Below are positions 15,757-24,317 of a stretch of DNA of 64,000 bases, piece by piece. A program made the position numbers and the translations under genes. Within the stretch, counting starts at the first letter, position 1. Each line of letters opens with the position of its first letter. The notes under the pieces were generated by a model. That model did no database searches and had not been told where the DNA came from. It saw nothing but the letters and a program-made list of their open reading frames with translations. Source of the stretch: Brevundimonas naejangsanensis DSM 23858 (lineage in GTDB: Bacteria; Pseudomonadota; Alphaproteobacteria; Caulobacterales; Caulobacteraceae); the NCBI RefSeq assembly GCF_000421705.1, contig NZ_ATXN01000008.1, positions 1 through 64,000 of the forward strand, given 5' to 3'.

Positions 15757-16207
15757 ATGGCCTTTCGCCTTGGTGCGCAGTCGCGCGCTCGGCTCACTGG
15801 CGTTCACCCTGACCTCATCCGAGTGGTCGAGCGCGCCATCGAGCTATGGCCCGCCTGCTTCTCCGTGCCGGAGGGCCTTCGGACGCCTCAGCGCCCCCGC
15901 GAGCTTTACGCGCTGGGTTGCACCAAGCCAGGCCCCAGGGTCACATGGACCCTGACCAGAACCATTACGTCAATGCGAAGACCGGCTATGGTCACGCCGT
16001 CGACCTGATCCCTTTTGCCGTCGACTGGAAGAAACCGATTCGCCAAGGCCAGGTTCGCGGCGGCCGCCAAGCTGGGCGTTTCGATCCGTTGGAACACGAA
16101 CTGGAACTGCAACGGCAAGTCGCGCGAACGGGGCGAGACCAACAGCCCGCATTCAAGTTGGTTAAACGAACTGGACCCGCATCCTTACGGCTACCGGCTG
16201 GCGCGCC
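15757..16207 (+). pseudogene. M15-family endolysin, broken by two frameshifts
   Basis: Three frames together give a phage peptidase of the VanY/M15 type. From ATG 15757 the product reads MAFRLGAQSRARLTGVHPDL and VPEGLRTPQRPRELYALG. Then a second frame carries KTGYGHAVDLIPFAVDWKK, containing the GHAVDLIP metal-binding motif. A third carries FAAAAKLGVSIRWNTNW to HPYG. Two shifts are needed, near 15930-15960 and 16040-16060, so no active enzyme is made. The family cleaves peptidoglycan peptides for host lysis. Confidence 0.65.
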
Positions 16208-16525
16208 GTGGTCTGTCTAGCCCTCGCCATGATCCTGGTCACCATGTGCGCCGTGTATGACCGCCAGAAGACCGCTGACAGGCTCCGGCAGACCGAGGCG
16301 CACGAAGAGCCAATGGCCGCACAGGGCCCCAGTGCCATCCGCGACCGGGCCGACGCCCGCGATCAATCCAGCGCCTCCATCGTCACCCAGGCTAAAAAGG
16401 AAATCCGCCATACGTCTGATCGCAATGCCGCCGCTGATGCAGCTCGCCGCAGGATGTGCCAGCTCTCCGATTACCGTCATGCACAGTGCGCCGTGTTCCG
16501 CGCTGATCCCGTCCGGGTGGATTAA
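16208..16525 (+). CDS. Rz-like spanin candidate
   Basis: A 105-residue frame starting with a hydrophobic helix (MVCLALAMILVTMCAVY) followed by a long charged, presumably periplasmic helix rich in Arg, Ala, Gln and Asp. Position directly after the endolysin remnant and this topology fit an Rz-type inner-membrane spanin. The C-terminus (CQLSDYRHAQCAVF) is unusual, so the end may also be frameshifted. With holin and endolysin broken it is probably not functional. Confidence 0.4.
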   Translation: MVCLALAMILVTMCAVYDRQKTADRLRQTEAHEEPMAAQGPSAIRDRADARDQSSASIVTQAKKEIRHTSDRNAAADAARRRMCQLSDYRHAQCAVFRADPVRVD

Positions 16526-16771
16526 ACCTGTTCCGTTCGCAGGAGCTCTCCGACGAGCGGGACTGGATGGCGTTCGGTGTGGCGCCGATAGGCGCGCTCA
16601 GGACGGCCAACGGGCGAACGGCGGACGTGATCGGGATCGTGCGAGCGTGTGAGGCCCTCGAGTGAACGTGGCGGGCTCGCCTGAGGCCGGGCTGAACTAT
16701 TGAGCAATAAAGGTTCAACCTGTAAGGCCCGCTTACAAGTTCAACGTCGAGCCATCAGGCTCCGCAACCCG
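16526..16771 (+). other. phage remnant without intact gene
   Basis: One frame reads LFRSQELSDERDWMAFGVAP to a stop near 16664, resembling a short phage protein lacking a clear start. The rest (16665-16771) shows nothing recognisable apart from short palindromic words. Confidence 0.3.
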
Positions 16772-16810
16772 CCCCGTCGCCCTTCACCGCGTGGCGGGGC
16801 TTTTTTTTTG
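16772..16810 (+). terminator. rho-independent terminator at end of element 2
   Basis: GCCCCG at 16772-16777 pairs with CGGGGC at 16796-16801 and is followed by nine T residues. It would end plus-strand transcription of the lysis remnants. Confidence 0.75.
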
Positions 16811-16819
16811 CGTTTCAGA

Positions 16820-16879
16820 GGTTAGCCAGCTGTCGGAAAACGACTTGAAGATCAAAAGCCCCAAAATTGAGGTTAGCCA
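16820..16879 (+). repeat. GGTTAGCCA direct repeats, putative arm sites of element 2 (right end)
   Basis: GGTTAGCCA at 16820-16828 and 16871-16879 matches the motif beside copy B (11891-11899). The two copies are 51 bp apart and lie 32 to 83 bp from core copy C. Also shared between the two ends is CGTTAAAAT (11851-11859 and 16889-16897). Confidence 0.45.
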
Positions 16880-16910
16880 TCACAAGTCGTTAAAATAAAG
16901 CGGGGTAGCC

Positions 16911-16932
16911 TCTACCTCTGAACTATACCCGC
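16911..16932 (-). repeat. attachment-site copy C (tRNA nt 1-22)
   Basis: A 22-bp exact match to the first 22 nt of tRNA-Gly(CCC), followed on the right by ordinary chromosomal sequence. It marks the outer right boundary of the stacked elements and is probably the leftover 5' end of the original chromosomal tRNA gene. Confidence 0.75.
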
Positions 16933-16979
16933 ATCGCCTAGGCGAGCGCGGAAGATATAGGGCGCGGAGCAAAAGAAAA

Positions 16980-17007
16980 GGCCCGGCGAACCGGGCCCCT
17001 GATTTTT
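16980..17007. terminator. terminator between element 2 and chromosome
   Basis: GGCCCGG and CCGGGCC around a CGAA loop, with T residues on the plus side and an A-rich run on the other, giving a bidirectional terminator that ends the TraB-family gene. Confidence 0.75.
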
Positions 17008-17026
17008 CTCAGATCAGGCGACGAGC

Positions 17027-17986
17027 CTAGTCGCGCACTTCCTCGACCTTGACGCCGCGCTTGGCCAGCATGGTCTGGACGCTGTCGGCGCCTGCCAGAT
17101 GGCCCGCGCCCACCGAGATGAAGGCCGTGCCCGAACCTTCGAGCAGGGTCATGATCTGCTGGGTCCAGTCGGCGTTGCGGCGCGTCAGCATGACGTCGTA
17201 CATCTCGGGAGACTGGTCCTTCATCTCCCGGCCGATCAGGGCGTCAAGGCCATCGACGTCGCCGGTCGACCAGGCGCTGACCATCCGGGTCATGACGACG
17301 GACGCCTGATCGAACTCCTTCAGGCCGGAGCGCAGCATGGCCAGTTGCGCCTCTTCGGACATGTCGGCGATCAAGCCGATCTGCTGCGACATGGTCTCAA
17401 AGCCCTTGATCGGCTTGCCGGTGGCGGCGGCGCGGGCGTGCAGCACCTGATCCCCGCCGTTCTGCGGCAGATAACCTGCCTTGCTGATGCTGGCGATCGC
17501 CAGTTGCAGGGCCGCGAACCAGGGGCGCAAGGGATCCAGGGCGGCCCCCGTGGAACCGACCTGGCGTGCGGCGGCGTCGAGGTCGGCCAGTTCTTCAGCC
17601 GTCAGCAGGCTGGACAGGGGGCGGTCGGGCGACACGCCCTTGGCCTGAAAGATCGGCACGGCGCCGGCCACATCGTTCAGATCGGCGATTTCAAACCAGT
17701 ATTCGTCGGCGCTGTCGAAGGCCCGGTCCAGCTTGGCGCTGCCCCAAGGCGTCTCGGGCTTCAGCACATGGACGGTGCCGAACAGATAGAGGGTCGAATC
17801 CTCGTCCTTCACCACCCACAGGCGCGGACCCGATCCGGCCGGAGCGGCCACCACCGCGGCGGGATCGACGGCGGCGGGCGCCGCCTGGGCGAAGGCGGGC
17901 GTGGTCGGCGCCAGCAGGGCGGCCGCCAAAACTGCGGTCGAGGCGGCGACGGAAACGGAGGCGCGGCTCCAAAGGCGGCGGATCAT
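17027..17986 (-). CDS. TraB/GumN-family protein
   Basis: A 319-residue exported protein. A signal peptide of about 33 residues ends PTTPAFAQA. The family hallmark YLFGTVHVLKPET (GTxH) opens the domain and VGAGHLAGADSVQTML (GxGHL) closes it. The TraB/GumN family is related to Tiki metalloproteases; the two conserved histidine motifs are thought to bind metal. Most bacterial members are uncharacterised periplasmic or membrane proteins. First chromosomal gene to the right of the integrated elements, transcribed toward them and ended by a terminator hairpin. Confidence 0.88.
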   Translation of the reverse strand: MIRRLWSRASVSVAASTAVLAAALLAPTTPAFAQAAPAAVDPAAVVAAPAGSGPRLWVVKDEDSTLYLFGTVHVLKPETPWGSAKLDRAFDSADEYWFEIADLNDVAGAVPIFQAKGVSPDRPLSSLLTAEELADLDAAARQVGSTGAALDPLRPWFAALQLAIASISKAGYLPQNGGDQVLHARAAATGKPIKGFETMSQQIGLIADMSEEAQLAMLRSGLKEFDQASVVMTRMVSAWSTGDVDGLDALIGREMKDQSPEMYDVMLTRRNADWTQQIMTLLEGSGTAFISVGAGHLAGADSVQTMLAKRGVKVEEVRD

Positions 17987-18027
17987 GGTCAGACTCCCAA
18001 GGGGTCGCAGAAAAAGCGGATGGCGCG

Positions 18028-18225
18028 TCAGCCCTCTTCGTCGATGAAGATGGACTCGATGGGCATTTCAAACAGCCGGGCGATCTTGAAGGCCAGCGGC
18101 AGGGACGGGTCATAGCGGCCGGTTTCGAGCGCATTCACCGTCTGGCGCGACACGCTCAGTTCCTGCGCCAGGTGCGCCTGGCTCCAGTCGCGCTCGGCGC
18201 GCAATACCTTGAGGCGGTTCTTCAC
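18028..18225 (-). CDS. small XRE-family regulator
   Basis: A 65-residue protein that is essentially one Cro/C1 helix-turn-helix: NRLKVLRAERDWSQAHLAQ, then VSRQTVNALETGRYDPSLPL and FEMPIESIFI. This compact type usually sits in an operon with a multi-pass membrane protein, as here: it starts 11 bp after that gene's stop. A palindrome upstream of the pair is its likely autoregulatory operator. Confidence 0.88.
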   Translation of the reverse strand: MKNRLKVLRAERDWSQAHLAQELSVSRQTVNALETGRYDPSLPLAFKIARLFEMPIESIFIDEEG

Positions 18226-18235
18226 GGCGTCCTCC

Positions 18236-18679
18236 TCAACGGCGTCCCAGCCACCACCAGGCCCAGGCCAGGCCGTAGCCCGCGAGCTGGAACAGCAGAA
18301 TGGCCATCATGCCGTTCAAGAGCAGCTCCGGCGGCGTCTCGCCCGCCCATTGAGGCAGGACGACTTCGTCCCGGCGCAGCGACAGGGCCATCAGCAGCAC
18401 CGCGCCGACTGCCATGCCGCTGGTTCCGCCCCAGAACCAGGCCCATTTGTGAGCCTCACGCGCAGCCTCATCGAGATGACGCCACCACCAGACGCAGATC
18501 GACAGCGCCGCCGCCATCACCAGACTCAGCATCACAGCGGTCATGGCGAACCCGGCCACGCCGGGCTGTTCGGACAGGATGACGCCCAGGACGCCGCCGA
18601 TCAGGCCCAGCCCCAGGGAGACTGCGAACACCAGCAGGGCGCCGCGAACTCCCAGCGGTTTGAATGATTTGAACGACAT
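18236..18679 (-). CDS. four-helix membrane protein paired with XRE regulator
   Basis: About 147 residues from Met at 18679 (an upstream Met at 18691 is possible). Four hydrophobic segments are visible: VRGALLVFAVSLGLGLIGG, VAGFAMTAVMLSLVMAAAL, WAWFWGGTSGMAVGAVLLM and LLNGMMAILLFQLAGYGLA. No catalytic motifs. It precedes and is probably co-transcribed with the small XRE regulator, a pairing frequent in proteobacteria, in which the membrane protein is of unknown function. Confidence 0.75.
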   Translation of the reverse strand: MSFKSFKPLGVRGALLVFAVSLGLGLIGGVLGVILSEQPGVAGFAMTAVMLSLVMAAALSICVWWWRHLDEAAREAHKWAWFWGGTSGMAVGAVLLMALSLRRDEVVLPQWAGETPPELLLNGMMAILLFQLAGYGLAWAWWWLGRR

Positions 18680-18700
18680 CAGCGCTCTCAAGCAGAAACA

Positions 18701-18749
18701 GACAAGTTTGTTTGTCAGTCCCAGCGCGGAACGTCAAGCGTGTTTGTCA
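18701..18749. promoter_or_regulatory. putative operator of the membrane-protein/XRE operon
   Basis: The 16-bp imperfect palindrome GACAAGTTTGTTTGTC lies at 18701-18716, 22 bp before the membrane-protein start. The octamer GTTTGTCA occurs at 18710-18717 and again at 18742-18749. This spacing fits an XRE repressor site overlapping the promoter. Confidence 0.4.
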
Positions 18750-18759
18750 CATTCCGACG

Positions 18760-19974
18760 TCACTCCGGGGCGTTCAACAACTCCGGACGGCTGAGGGCGC
18801 GGGGGGATTGTTCGACCGCATTCAGTTCGGGCAGCTCCTTGCCTTCGTGGTCGACCTTCAGGTCCTCGAAGCGGCGCGCCGAGACCATGACCTGACTCTC
18901 CAGCGAGCCGACGAACTGGTTGTAGCGGGAAACGGCCGCATCCAGCGCCTTGCCGACCGAAGCCGCGTGGCCCCCCATGACCGACAGCCGCTTGTAGAGC
19001 TCCTTGCCCAGACGGGCGACGTCCTCGGCGTTCTTCGCCTGCTCCTCGGCGCGCCAGCCATAGGCGACCGCCTTGCACAGGGCGAACAGGGTGGTGGGCG
19101 TGACGATGACCACGCGCGAGGCCATCGCCGTGGTCATCAGGTCCGGCTCATGATCCAGCGCGGCGGCCAGGAAGGCGTCGCCGGGCACGAACATGGCGAC
19201 AAAATCGGGGCTTGGTTTGAACTGGTCCTGATAGGCCTTGGACGAGAGCTGACGCACGTGGGTCTTCATGCTGGCGGCGGTGCGCAGGGACATGGCGCGC
19301 GCCTGTGCTTCTTCGTCGCCATCGGCCTCATCGGCGAAGGCCAGCGACACCTTGGCGTCGATGACGAACATCCCGCCGCCGGGCAGTTTGACGATGAAGT
19401 CCGGGCGCTGCTGACGGCCCTCTTCGGTGGCCGAAGAGTTCTGCTCCTCAAAGTCGAAGCGGCCCGCCATGCCTGCGGCTTCCAGCACATTGCGGCAGGT
19501 CTGCTCCCCCCAGCGGCCACGACGGCCGGTGTTGCCCTTCAGCGCCTCGGTCAGACGCCGCGCCTCGTCGCGGGTGGCGGTGGAGGCGGCCATCAACAGG
19601 TTGAGCTGCTCCTTCAGCCCGCCGTTCTCGTCGGCGCGCTGTTTTTCAAGCGCCGTGACGTGCTGCTGAAACTTGGCGAGGGTTTCGGAGACCGGCTTGA
19701 GCTGGGCCTCCATCCGTTCGCGCGCGACGCGGTCCTGGGCCTGAAAGGTCTCGGTGGCGCGCGCGACCAGCTTTGACGCGACCGCCTCGGCCGACTGCGA
19801 GGCCTGGGCCTTGAGAAACTCGGCCATGGAGTCGCGGCTCTCCTCCATCAGCTCCAGCCGGGCGTCGGCGGCGTCGAGCGCGCCGCGCGCCTTCTGCCAG
19901 CCCATATAGGCCCAGAGGAAACCGCCGCCCGCCATGAGCGCGACGACCAGCAGGATGAGTTCGAGCGTGTTCAT
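18760..19974 (-). CDS. rmuC: DNA recombination protein RmuC
   Basis: A 404-residue protein: an N-terminal membrane helix (LILLVVALMAGGGFLWAYM), a long coiled coil (about 35-140), then the RmuC nuclease-like core with GNTGRRGRWGEQTCRNVLE, RPDFIVKLPGGGMFVIDAKV and SPDFVAMFVPGDAFLAAAL. RmuC limits inversions at short repeats and belongs to a restriction-nuclease-like fold. It stands just downstream of recR and ybaB on the same strand. Confidence 0.95.
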   Translation of the reverse strand: MNTLELILLVVALMAGGGFLWAYMGWQKARGALDAADARLELMEESRDSMAEFLKAQASQSAEAVASKLVARATETFQAQDRVARERMEAQLKPVSETLAKFQQHVTALEKQRADENGGLKEQLNLLMAASTATRDEARRLTEALKGNTGRRGRWGEQTCRNVLEAAGMAGRFDFEEQNSSATEEGRQQRPDFIVKLPGGGMFVIDAKVSLAFADEADGDEEAQARAMSLRTAASMKTHVRQLSSKAYQDQFKPSPDFVAMFVPGDAFLAAALDHEPDLMTTAMASRVVIVTPTTLFALCKAVAYGWRAEEQAKNAEDVARLGKELYKRLSVMGGHAASVGKALDAAVSRYNQFVGSLESQVMVSARRFEDLKVDHEGKELPELNAVEQSPRALSRPELLNAPE

Positions 19975-20034
19975 GCTCCGTTCCTAGCGGGAGTCGGAGC
20001 CCGTTGGAAGTTACCCCTCCCGATGGGAGCGGCT

Positions 20035-20652
20035 TCAGGCCGGACGCCTGGCGCGCAGGGCCTGGATGATGGTGCCGTCGTCCAGCCAGTCCAGCTCGCC
20101 GCCGACGGGGACCCCGCGCGCCAGGGACGTGACCTGCACCCCTGCCGCCGACAGGCGCTCGGCCAGGTAGTGGGCCGTGGTCTGGCCGTCGACCGTGGCG
20201 GGCAGGGCCAGAACGACCTCCCTCGCCTCGCCGCCCCCCATCTCGCCGCCTTTGACGCGGCCGATCAGTTCGGCGATGCGCAGCTGTTCGGGGCCGACGC
20301 CGTCCAGCGCCGACAGCAGGCCGCCCAGCACATGATACTTGCCGCGAAAGGCGCCCGAACGCTCCATCGCCCACAGGGCGCCCGCCTCCTCGACCACGCA
20401 GATCAGGGCGTTGTCGCGGGTCTGGTCCGAACAGACCGAGCAGGGATCGCGCGTGTCGGGCGAGCCGCAGACCGAACAGTTGACGACCTTTGCCGCCGTC
20501 TCGGCCAGAGACGCCGCCAGCGGGACCAGCAGTTGCTCGCGCCGCTTCAACAGGGCCAGCGCCGCGCGCCGGGCGGAGCGCGGCCCCATGCCCGGCAACT
20601 TGGCCAGCAGGCTGATGAGCCGTTCGATTTCCGGCCCCGCGGAAGCGGCCAT
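20035..20652 (-). CDS. recR: recombination mediator RecR
   Basis: A 205-residue protein. An N-terminal helix-hairpin-helix (LPGMGPRSARRAALALLK) is followed by a four-cysteine zinc finger (CSVCGSPDTRDPCSVC). Next is the Toprim domain (ALICVVEEAGALWAMERSG, and VVLALPATVDGQTTAHYLAE). RecR works with RecF/RecO to load RecA at single-strand gaps. Its start abuts the ybaB stop at 20652, the conserved ybaB-recR arrangement. Confidence 0.97.
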   Translation of the reverse strand: MAASAGPEIERLISLLAKLPGMGPRSARRAALALLKRREQLLVPLAASLAETAAKVVNCSVCGSPDTRDPCSVCSDQTRDNALICVVEEAGALWAMERSGAFRGKYHVLGGLLSALDGVGPEQLRIAELIGRVKGGEMGGGEAREVVLALPATVDGQTTAHYLAERLSAAGVQVTSLARGVPVGGELDWLDDGTIIQALRARRPA

Positions 20653-20981
20653 CAGAAGAGTTTCGGCATTCCGGGGATGTTCATCCCGGCCATGGGGCCG
20701 GCGGCCTCGCGCATCAGGGCGTTGTTGACCTCGTCCAGCTTGCGCTTGGCGTCGGCGTGGGCCGCGACGATCAGGTCGGCCAGAATCTCGCCCTCGCCGG
20801 GGGCCATCAGGCTGTCGTCGATCTTCACCGAGGTGATTTCGCCGGGGCCTTTCAGGGCGATGGTCACAAGACCGCCGCCCGAGGTGCCCTCGGCGGTGGA
20901 TTCGGCCATTTTAGCCTGGGCGTCCTGCAGCTTCTGCTGCATCGCCTGGGCCTGTTGCATCAGGGCGTTGAGATCTTTCAT
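20652..20981 (-). CDS. nucleoid-associated protein YbaB/EbfC family
   Basis: A 109-residue protein from Met at 20981 (MKDLNALMQQAQAMQQKLQD); the longer frame from 21071 lacks family character. The opening helix, the central GGGLVTIALKGPGEITSVKIDD strand region and the C-terminal MNIPGMPKLF are typical. The YbaB fold is a dimer that binds DNA with little specificity. Overlaps recR by one base, and dnaX lies nearby as in many bacteria. Confidence 0.95.
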   Translation of the reverse strand: MKDLNALMQQAQAMQQKLQDAQAKMAESTAEGTSGGGLVTIALKGPGEITSVKIDDSLMAPGEGEILADLIVAAHADAKRKLDEVNNALMREAAGPMAGMNIPGMPKLF

Positions 20982-21152
20982 GCCCCTTAGATAGGGCCAA
21001 GCGCCGCGCGGCTCCAGACCCCGGCGAAGAAAGCGTCCACCCGCCTCTGTAGATATTTCGCAGAAAATCATCGGCCGATCCCTTGACGCCTTCGCCGCCC
21101 CTCCCTAATTAGCCACACCTGAAGTTACCAATCAGTTTCTGGAGAAGCCGTA

Positions 21153-21767
21153 ATGGCCTTTGACGCCCTTTCCACCCGTGACGTTCCGGTCGCCGACGCC
21201 GTTCTGGCCCAACTGTTCACCGAAGCGCGTACGCGCAACGGCTGGAGCGACCGGCCGGTGTCCGAAGAGCTGATCCGCAAGCTGTACGACCTGACCAAGT
21301 TCGGCCCGACGGCGGTCAACATGACCCCGGCCCGTTTCGTCTTCGTCACCTCGCCGGAAGCCAAGGCGCGTCTGTCCGTGCACATGGCCGAGGGCAACCG
21401 GGCCAAGACCCTGGCCGCGCCGGTCAACCTGATCATCGCCCAGGACATCGACTTCCACGACACCCTGCCCAAGCTGTTTCCGCATGCCCAGGGCGTCCGC
21501 GACTGGTTCCTGGACGAGGCCGGCCGGCGCGAGGCCGCCTTCCGCAACGCCTCGCTGCAGGGCGGTTATCTGACCATCGCCGCGCGGGCGCTGGGTCTGG
21601 ATGTCGGTCCGATGTCAGGCTTCGACCCGGCAGGCGTGAAGGCCGAGTTCTTCCCCGACGGCAATGTCGAGCCGAACTTCATCATGAACCTGGGCTATGG
21701 CACGGACGAGAACCTGTTCCCGCGCTCGCCCCGCCTCGACTTCGAGGAAGCCGCGCAGATCCTGTAA
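21153..21767 (+). CDS. rutE: malonic-semialdehyde-reductase-like nitroreductase (RutE type)
   Basis: A 204-residue flavoprotein of the nitroreductase fold, matching RutE in length and motifs: [37 protein letters not shown], and [25 protein letters not shown]. RutE-type enzymes reduce malonic semialdehyde to 3-hydroxypropionate in pyrimidine degradation, but no other rut genes are next to it, so here it may serve as a general NAD(P)H-dependent reductase. It is a lone plus-strand gene between ybaB and dnaX. Confidence 0.85.
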   Translation: MAFDALSTRDVPVADAVLAQLFTEARTRNGWSDRPVSEELIRKLYDLTKFGPTAVNMTPARFVFVTSPEAKARLSVHMAEGNRAKTLAAPVNLIIAQDIDFHDTLPKLFPHAQGVRDWFLDEAGRREAAFRNASLQGGYLTIAARALGLDVGPMSGFDPAGVKAEFFPDGNVEPNFIMNLGYGTDENLFPRSPRLDFEEAAQIL

Positions 21768-21801
21768 CGCCCCTCCTCCCCATCGACTGGGGCGGAAACC
21801 A

Positions 21802-23667
21802 TCAGTCGTCGTCGCCCGCCTCGCCGTCCTCGGGGATGGCGGGCATCTCGACGGCCGGGGCCAGGGTGACGATCTCCTTGATCTCGGCGCCGGGGAAGGC
21901 CTGCATGATCGACACGACGAAGGGGTCCGCCTCGACCGCCGCGCGGCGGGCGATGCGGGCCTTTTTCTCGACCTCGATCAGGGTCTCGCCGCCGCCCTGG
22001 CCGTTGGCGGCGATCAGCCAAGTGCGGCCGGTCCATTCCTTCAGCCGTCCGGCCAGACGCCGCGCCAGATCGTGGGGCGAGCCTTCGGCCGGTTCATAGG
22101 TGATGGCGCCGGGGCGGAAGCTGACGACGCGGACGTAGCGCTCCACGTCCATCTGCAGGGTGATCTCGCGCTTCTCGCCAATCAGGGCGACCACGGCCTC
22201 GAAGCTCTGTGGATCCGGCAGGGCGGGCGCCGTCATCGGCCGCGCCGCCAGCATGGCCGAGGCACCGCCGCCTCCACCGCCAGAACCGCCGCCGCGAGGA
22301 CCGCCCGCGCCGCCGCCGGGGACGCCGCCCGACTGAATCGCCTTCAGCGCCTCTTCGGGGCCAGGCAGGTCGGCGGCGTAGGCCAGCCGCACGATGGCCA
22401 TCTCCACCGCATCGGCGGGATTGGGCGCGCGCCGCACCTCGTCCAGCGCCTTCAGCAGCATCTGCCAGGTGCGCGATAGCGTCCCTGCCGAAATGGCTGC
22501 GCCCAGCGCCGCCAGCTTCTGCGCCTGATCGCCGGGCAGGCGGGTGGCGTTCGGCCCCAGCATCTTGGCGACCGAGGCCGCGTGGCAGTGCTCCAGCAGG
22601 TCGTTGGCCACCTGCACCGGATCGGCGCCGTAGCCATAGAGGGTGCGGAAGGTCGTCAGCGCCTCGGCCGTCTTGCCCGCCATCGTCTGTTCGAACAGGG
22701 CGATGGTCTGGGTGCGGTCGGCCAGACCCAGCATATCGCGCACCGTGGCCGTCTCGACCACCGTACCGCGTTCAGCCTGAACCAGCGCCTGATCGAGCAG
22801 GCTGAGGCCGTCGCGCACCGACCCTTCGGCCGCGCGCGAGATGAGGGCCAGGGCCTCCTGCTCGATCTTCATGCCCTCGCGCTCGGCGACGCGGCCCAGA
22901 TGGCCGACCAGAACCTCAGGCTCGACCCGGCGCAAGTCGAAGCGCTGGCAACGGCTCAAGATCGTCACCGGCACCTTGCGGATCTCGGTAGTGGCGAAGA
23001 TGAATTTGGCGTGGGGCGGCGGCTCTTCCAGCGTTTTCAGCAGGGCGTTGAACGCCTGCGTCGACAGCATGTGGACCTCGTCCAGCACATAGACCTTGTA
23101 GCGGGCCTCGACCGGGGCGTAGCGGACGCTTTCGAGGATGTCGCGGATGTCATTGACGCCGGTGTGCGAGGCGGCGTCCATCTCCATCACGTCCATGTGC
23201 TGGCCCGCCATGATGGCGGCGTCGTGCCGCCCGGTGGGCGTCAGGGCCAGGGACGGCTTGTCGATGGTCTCGGTTTCGTTGTTTAGCGCGCGGGCCAACA
23301 GGCGCGCCGTCGTCGTCTTGCCGACGCCCCTCACCCCCGTCAGCATGAAGGCGTGGGCGATCCGGCCGGTGGCGAAGGCGTTGGTCAGGGTGCGGACCAT
23401 CGCCTCCTGACCGATCAGGTCTTCGAACGCGCGCGGGCGGTATTTGCGGGCCAGGACGGTGTAGGCCTCGCCCTGCGCGGGCGGCGCCTCGAACGCTGCA
23501 GGGGCGTTAACAGATGCTGGCTCAGCCTTCGTTTCAGGCGCGGGTTCAGCCGCCGCGACAGGCGGCGGGGCGCCGAACATGTCGTCGGTGTTGGGGTCGC
23601 GCTCCTCGACTTCGGGCGCGTCTTCCTCCCACGGAGGACCATCGAGACTGTGATCGGCGTCGCTCAT
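21802..23667 (-). CDS. dnaX: DNA polymerase III subunit gamma/tau
   Basis: A 621-residue clamp-loader ATPase. After an acidic N-terminal extension of about 65 residues comes RKYRPRAFEDLIGQEAMVRT, Walker A GVRGVGKTTTARLL, the Walker B region YVLDEVHMLSTQAFNAL, sensor region FIFATTEIRKVPVTILSRC, then the lid and a tau-like C-terminus with a Gly-rich linker. The four-cysteine zinc knuckle between Walker A and B of the E. coli protein is absent; its place is taken by PSLALTPTGRHDAAIMAG. Loads the beta clamp and couples polymerase to helicase. Confidence 0.96.
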   Translation of the reverse strand: MSDADHSLDGPPWEEDAPEVEERDPNTDDMFGAPPPVAAAEPAPETKAEPASVNAPAAFEAPPAQGEAYTVLARKYRPRAFEDLIGQEAMVRTLTNAFATGRIAHAFMLTGVRGVGKTTTARLLARALNNETETIDKPSLALTPTGRHDAAIMAGQHMDVMEMDAASHTGVNDIRDILESVRYAPVEARYKVYVLDEVHMLSTQAFNALLKTLEEPPPHAKFIFATTEIRKVPVTILSRCQRFDLRRVEPEVLVGHLGRVAEREGMKIEQEALALISRAAEGSVRDGLSLLDQALVQAERGTVVETATVRDMLGLADRTQTIALFEQTMAGKTAEALTTFRTLYGYGADPVQVANDLLEHCHAASVAKMLGPNATRLPGDQAQKLAALGAAISAGTLSRTWQMLLKALDEVRRAPNPADAVEMAIVRLAYAADLPGPEEALKAIQSGGVPGGGAGGPRGGGSGGGGGGASAMLAARPMTAPALPDPQSFEAVVALIGEKREITLQMDVERYVRVVSFRPGAITYEPAEGSPHDLARRLAGRLKEWTGRTWLIAANGQGGGETLIEVEKKARIARRAAVEADPFVVSIMQAFPGAEIKEIVTLAPAVEMPAIPEDGEAGDDD

Positions 23668-23722
23668 GGTCCTGTCTTAGCGCGAAGGGGGGCTGTCGCG
23701 CACCCCCTCGCGCCAGAGAGAC

Positions 23723-24112
23723 TCAGAGATCGGTGGGCAGTTGGCCGCCGTTGTCGCGGATCTTCTGGATCACCTGCTTGTGCAGCCAGATGTTCATGCT
23801 GGCGCTGTCCGACTTGTCGCCGGTGTAGCCCAGTTCGTCGGCCAGCTCCTTGCGCTCGGCCAGCGAGGACTCCATGCCCACCAGCTTCATCAGGTCGACG
23901 ATGGAGGTGCGCCAGTTCAGCTTCTGCGCGCGCTGCTCGTTCATGAAGTCCAGGATGCCGGCGACATCGACCTCGGGCGCGGGCTGGGGCGCGACGGCGG
24001 CTGCGGTGGGGGACGGCGCCGGAGTCGGGGCCGACGCTTCGGGGGCGGGGGCCGCGGGCGTCGCCTCCTTCTTCTTGAAGACGCCGCCGAGAATCTTGCC
24101 GAGAATGCTCAT
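23723..24112 (-). CDS. DUF3597-family protein
   Basis: A 129-residue protein. Residues 1-15 (MSILGKILGGVFKKK) form an amphipathic start, followed by a Pro/Ala-rich linker (about 16-50) and a compact helical domain: VDVAGILDFMNEQRAQKLNW, RTSIVDLMKLVGMESSLAER, ELGYTGDKSDSASMNIWLHK. This resembles DUF3597 proteins, small helical proteins of unknown function, some near LysM proteins. Monocistronic. Confidence 0.85.
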   Translation of the reverse strand: MSILGKILGGVFKKKEATPAAPAPEASAPTPAPSPTAAAVAPQPAPEVDVAGILDFMNEQRAQKLNWRTSIVDLMKLVGMESSLAERKELADELGYTGDKSDSASMNIWLHKQVIQKIRDNGGQLPTDL

Positions 24113-24317
24113 TCGCCTGCTCCTGAAAGGGATGAAGCCCTTTCAGCGAATGAGGCGCGCGCCGGTTCCGTGAAGCTTGGACGACGGGTAGATGCAAACG
24201 ATAGCGCGCTCAAACAGCGAGGCTCCGCGAGCCAAGCGATAGCGCACTAAACATGACGCACAAAAAAAGCGCTCAAGTCGTGAGCGCCCGCGGCGCGAAC
24301 ATAGCGCCCTAAAATAA

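Noticed and set aside
17099-18115. 338-codon open frame on the plus strand
   Set aside because: Antisense shadow of the TraB-family gene; its His/Gln/Gly-rich product lacks any motif.
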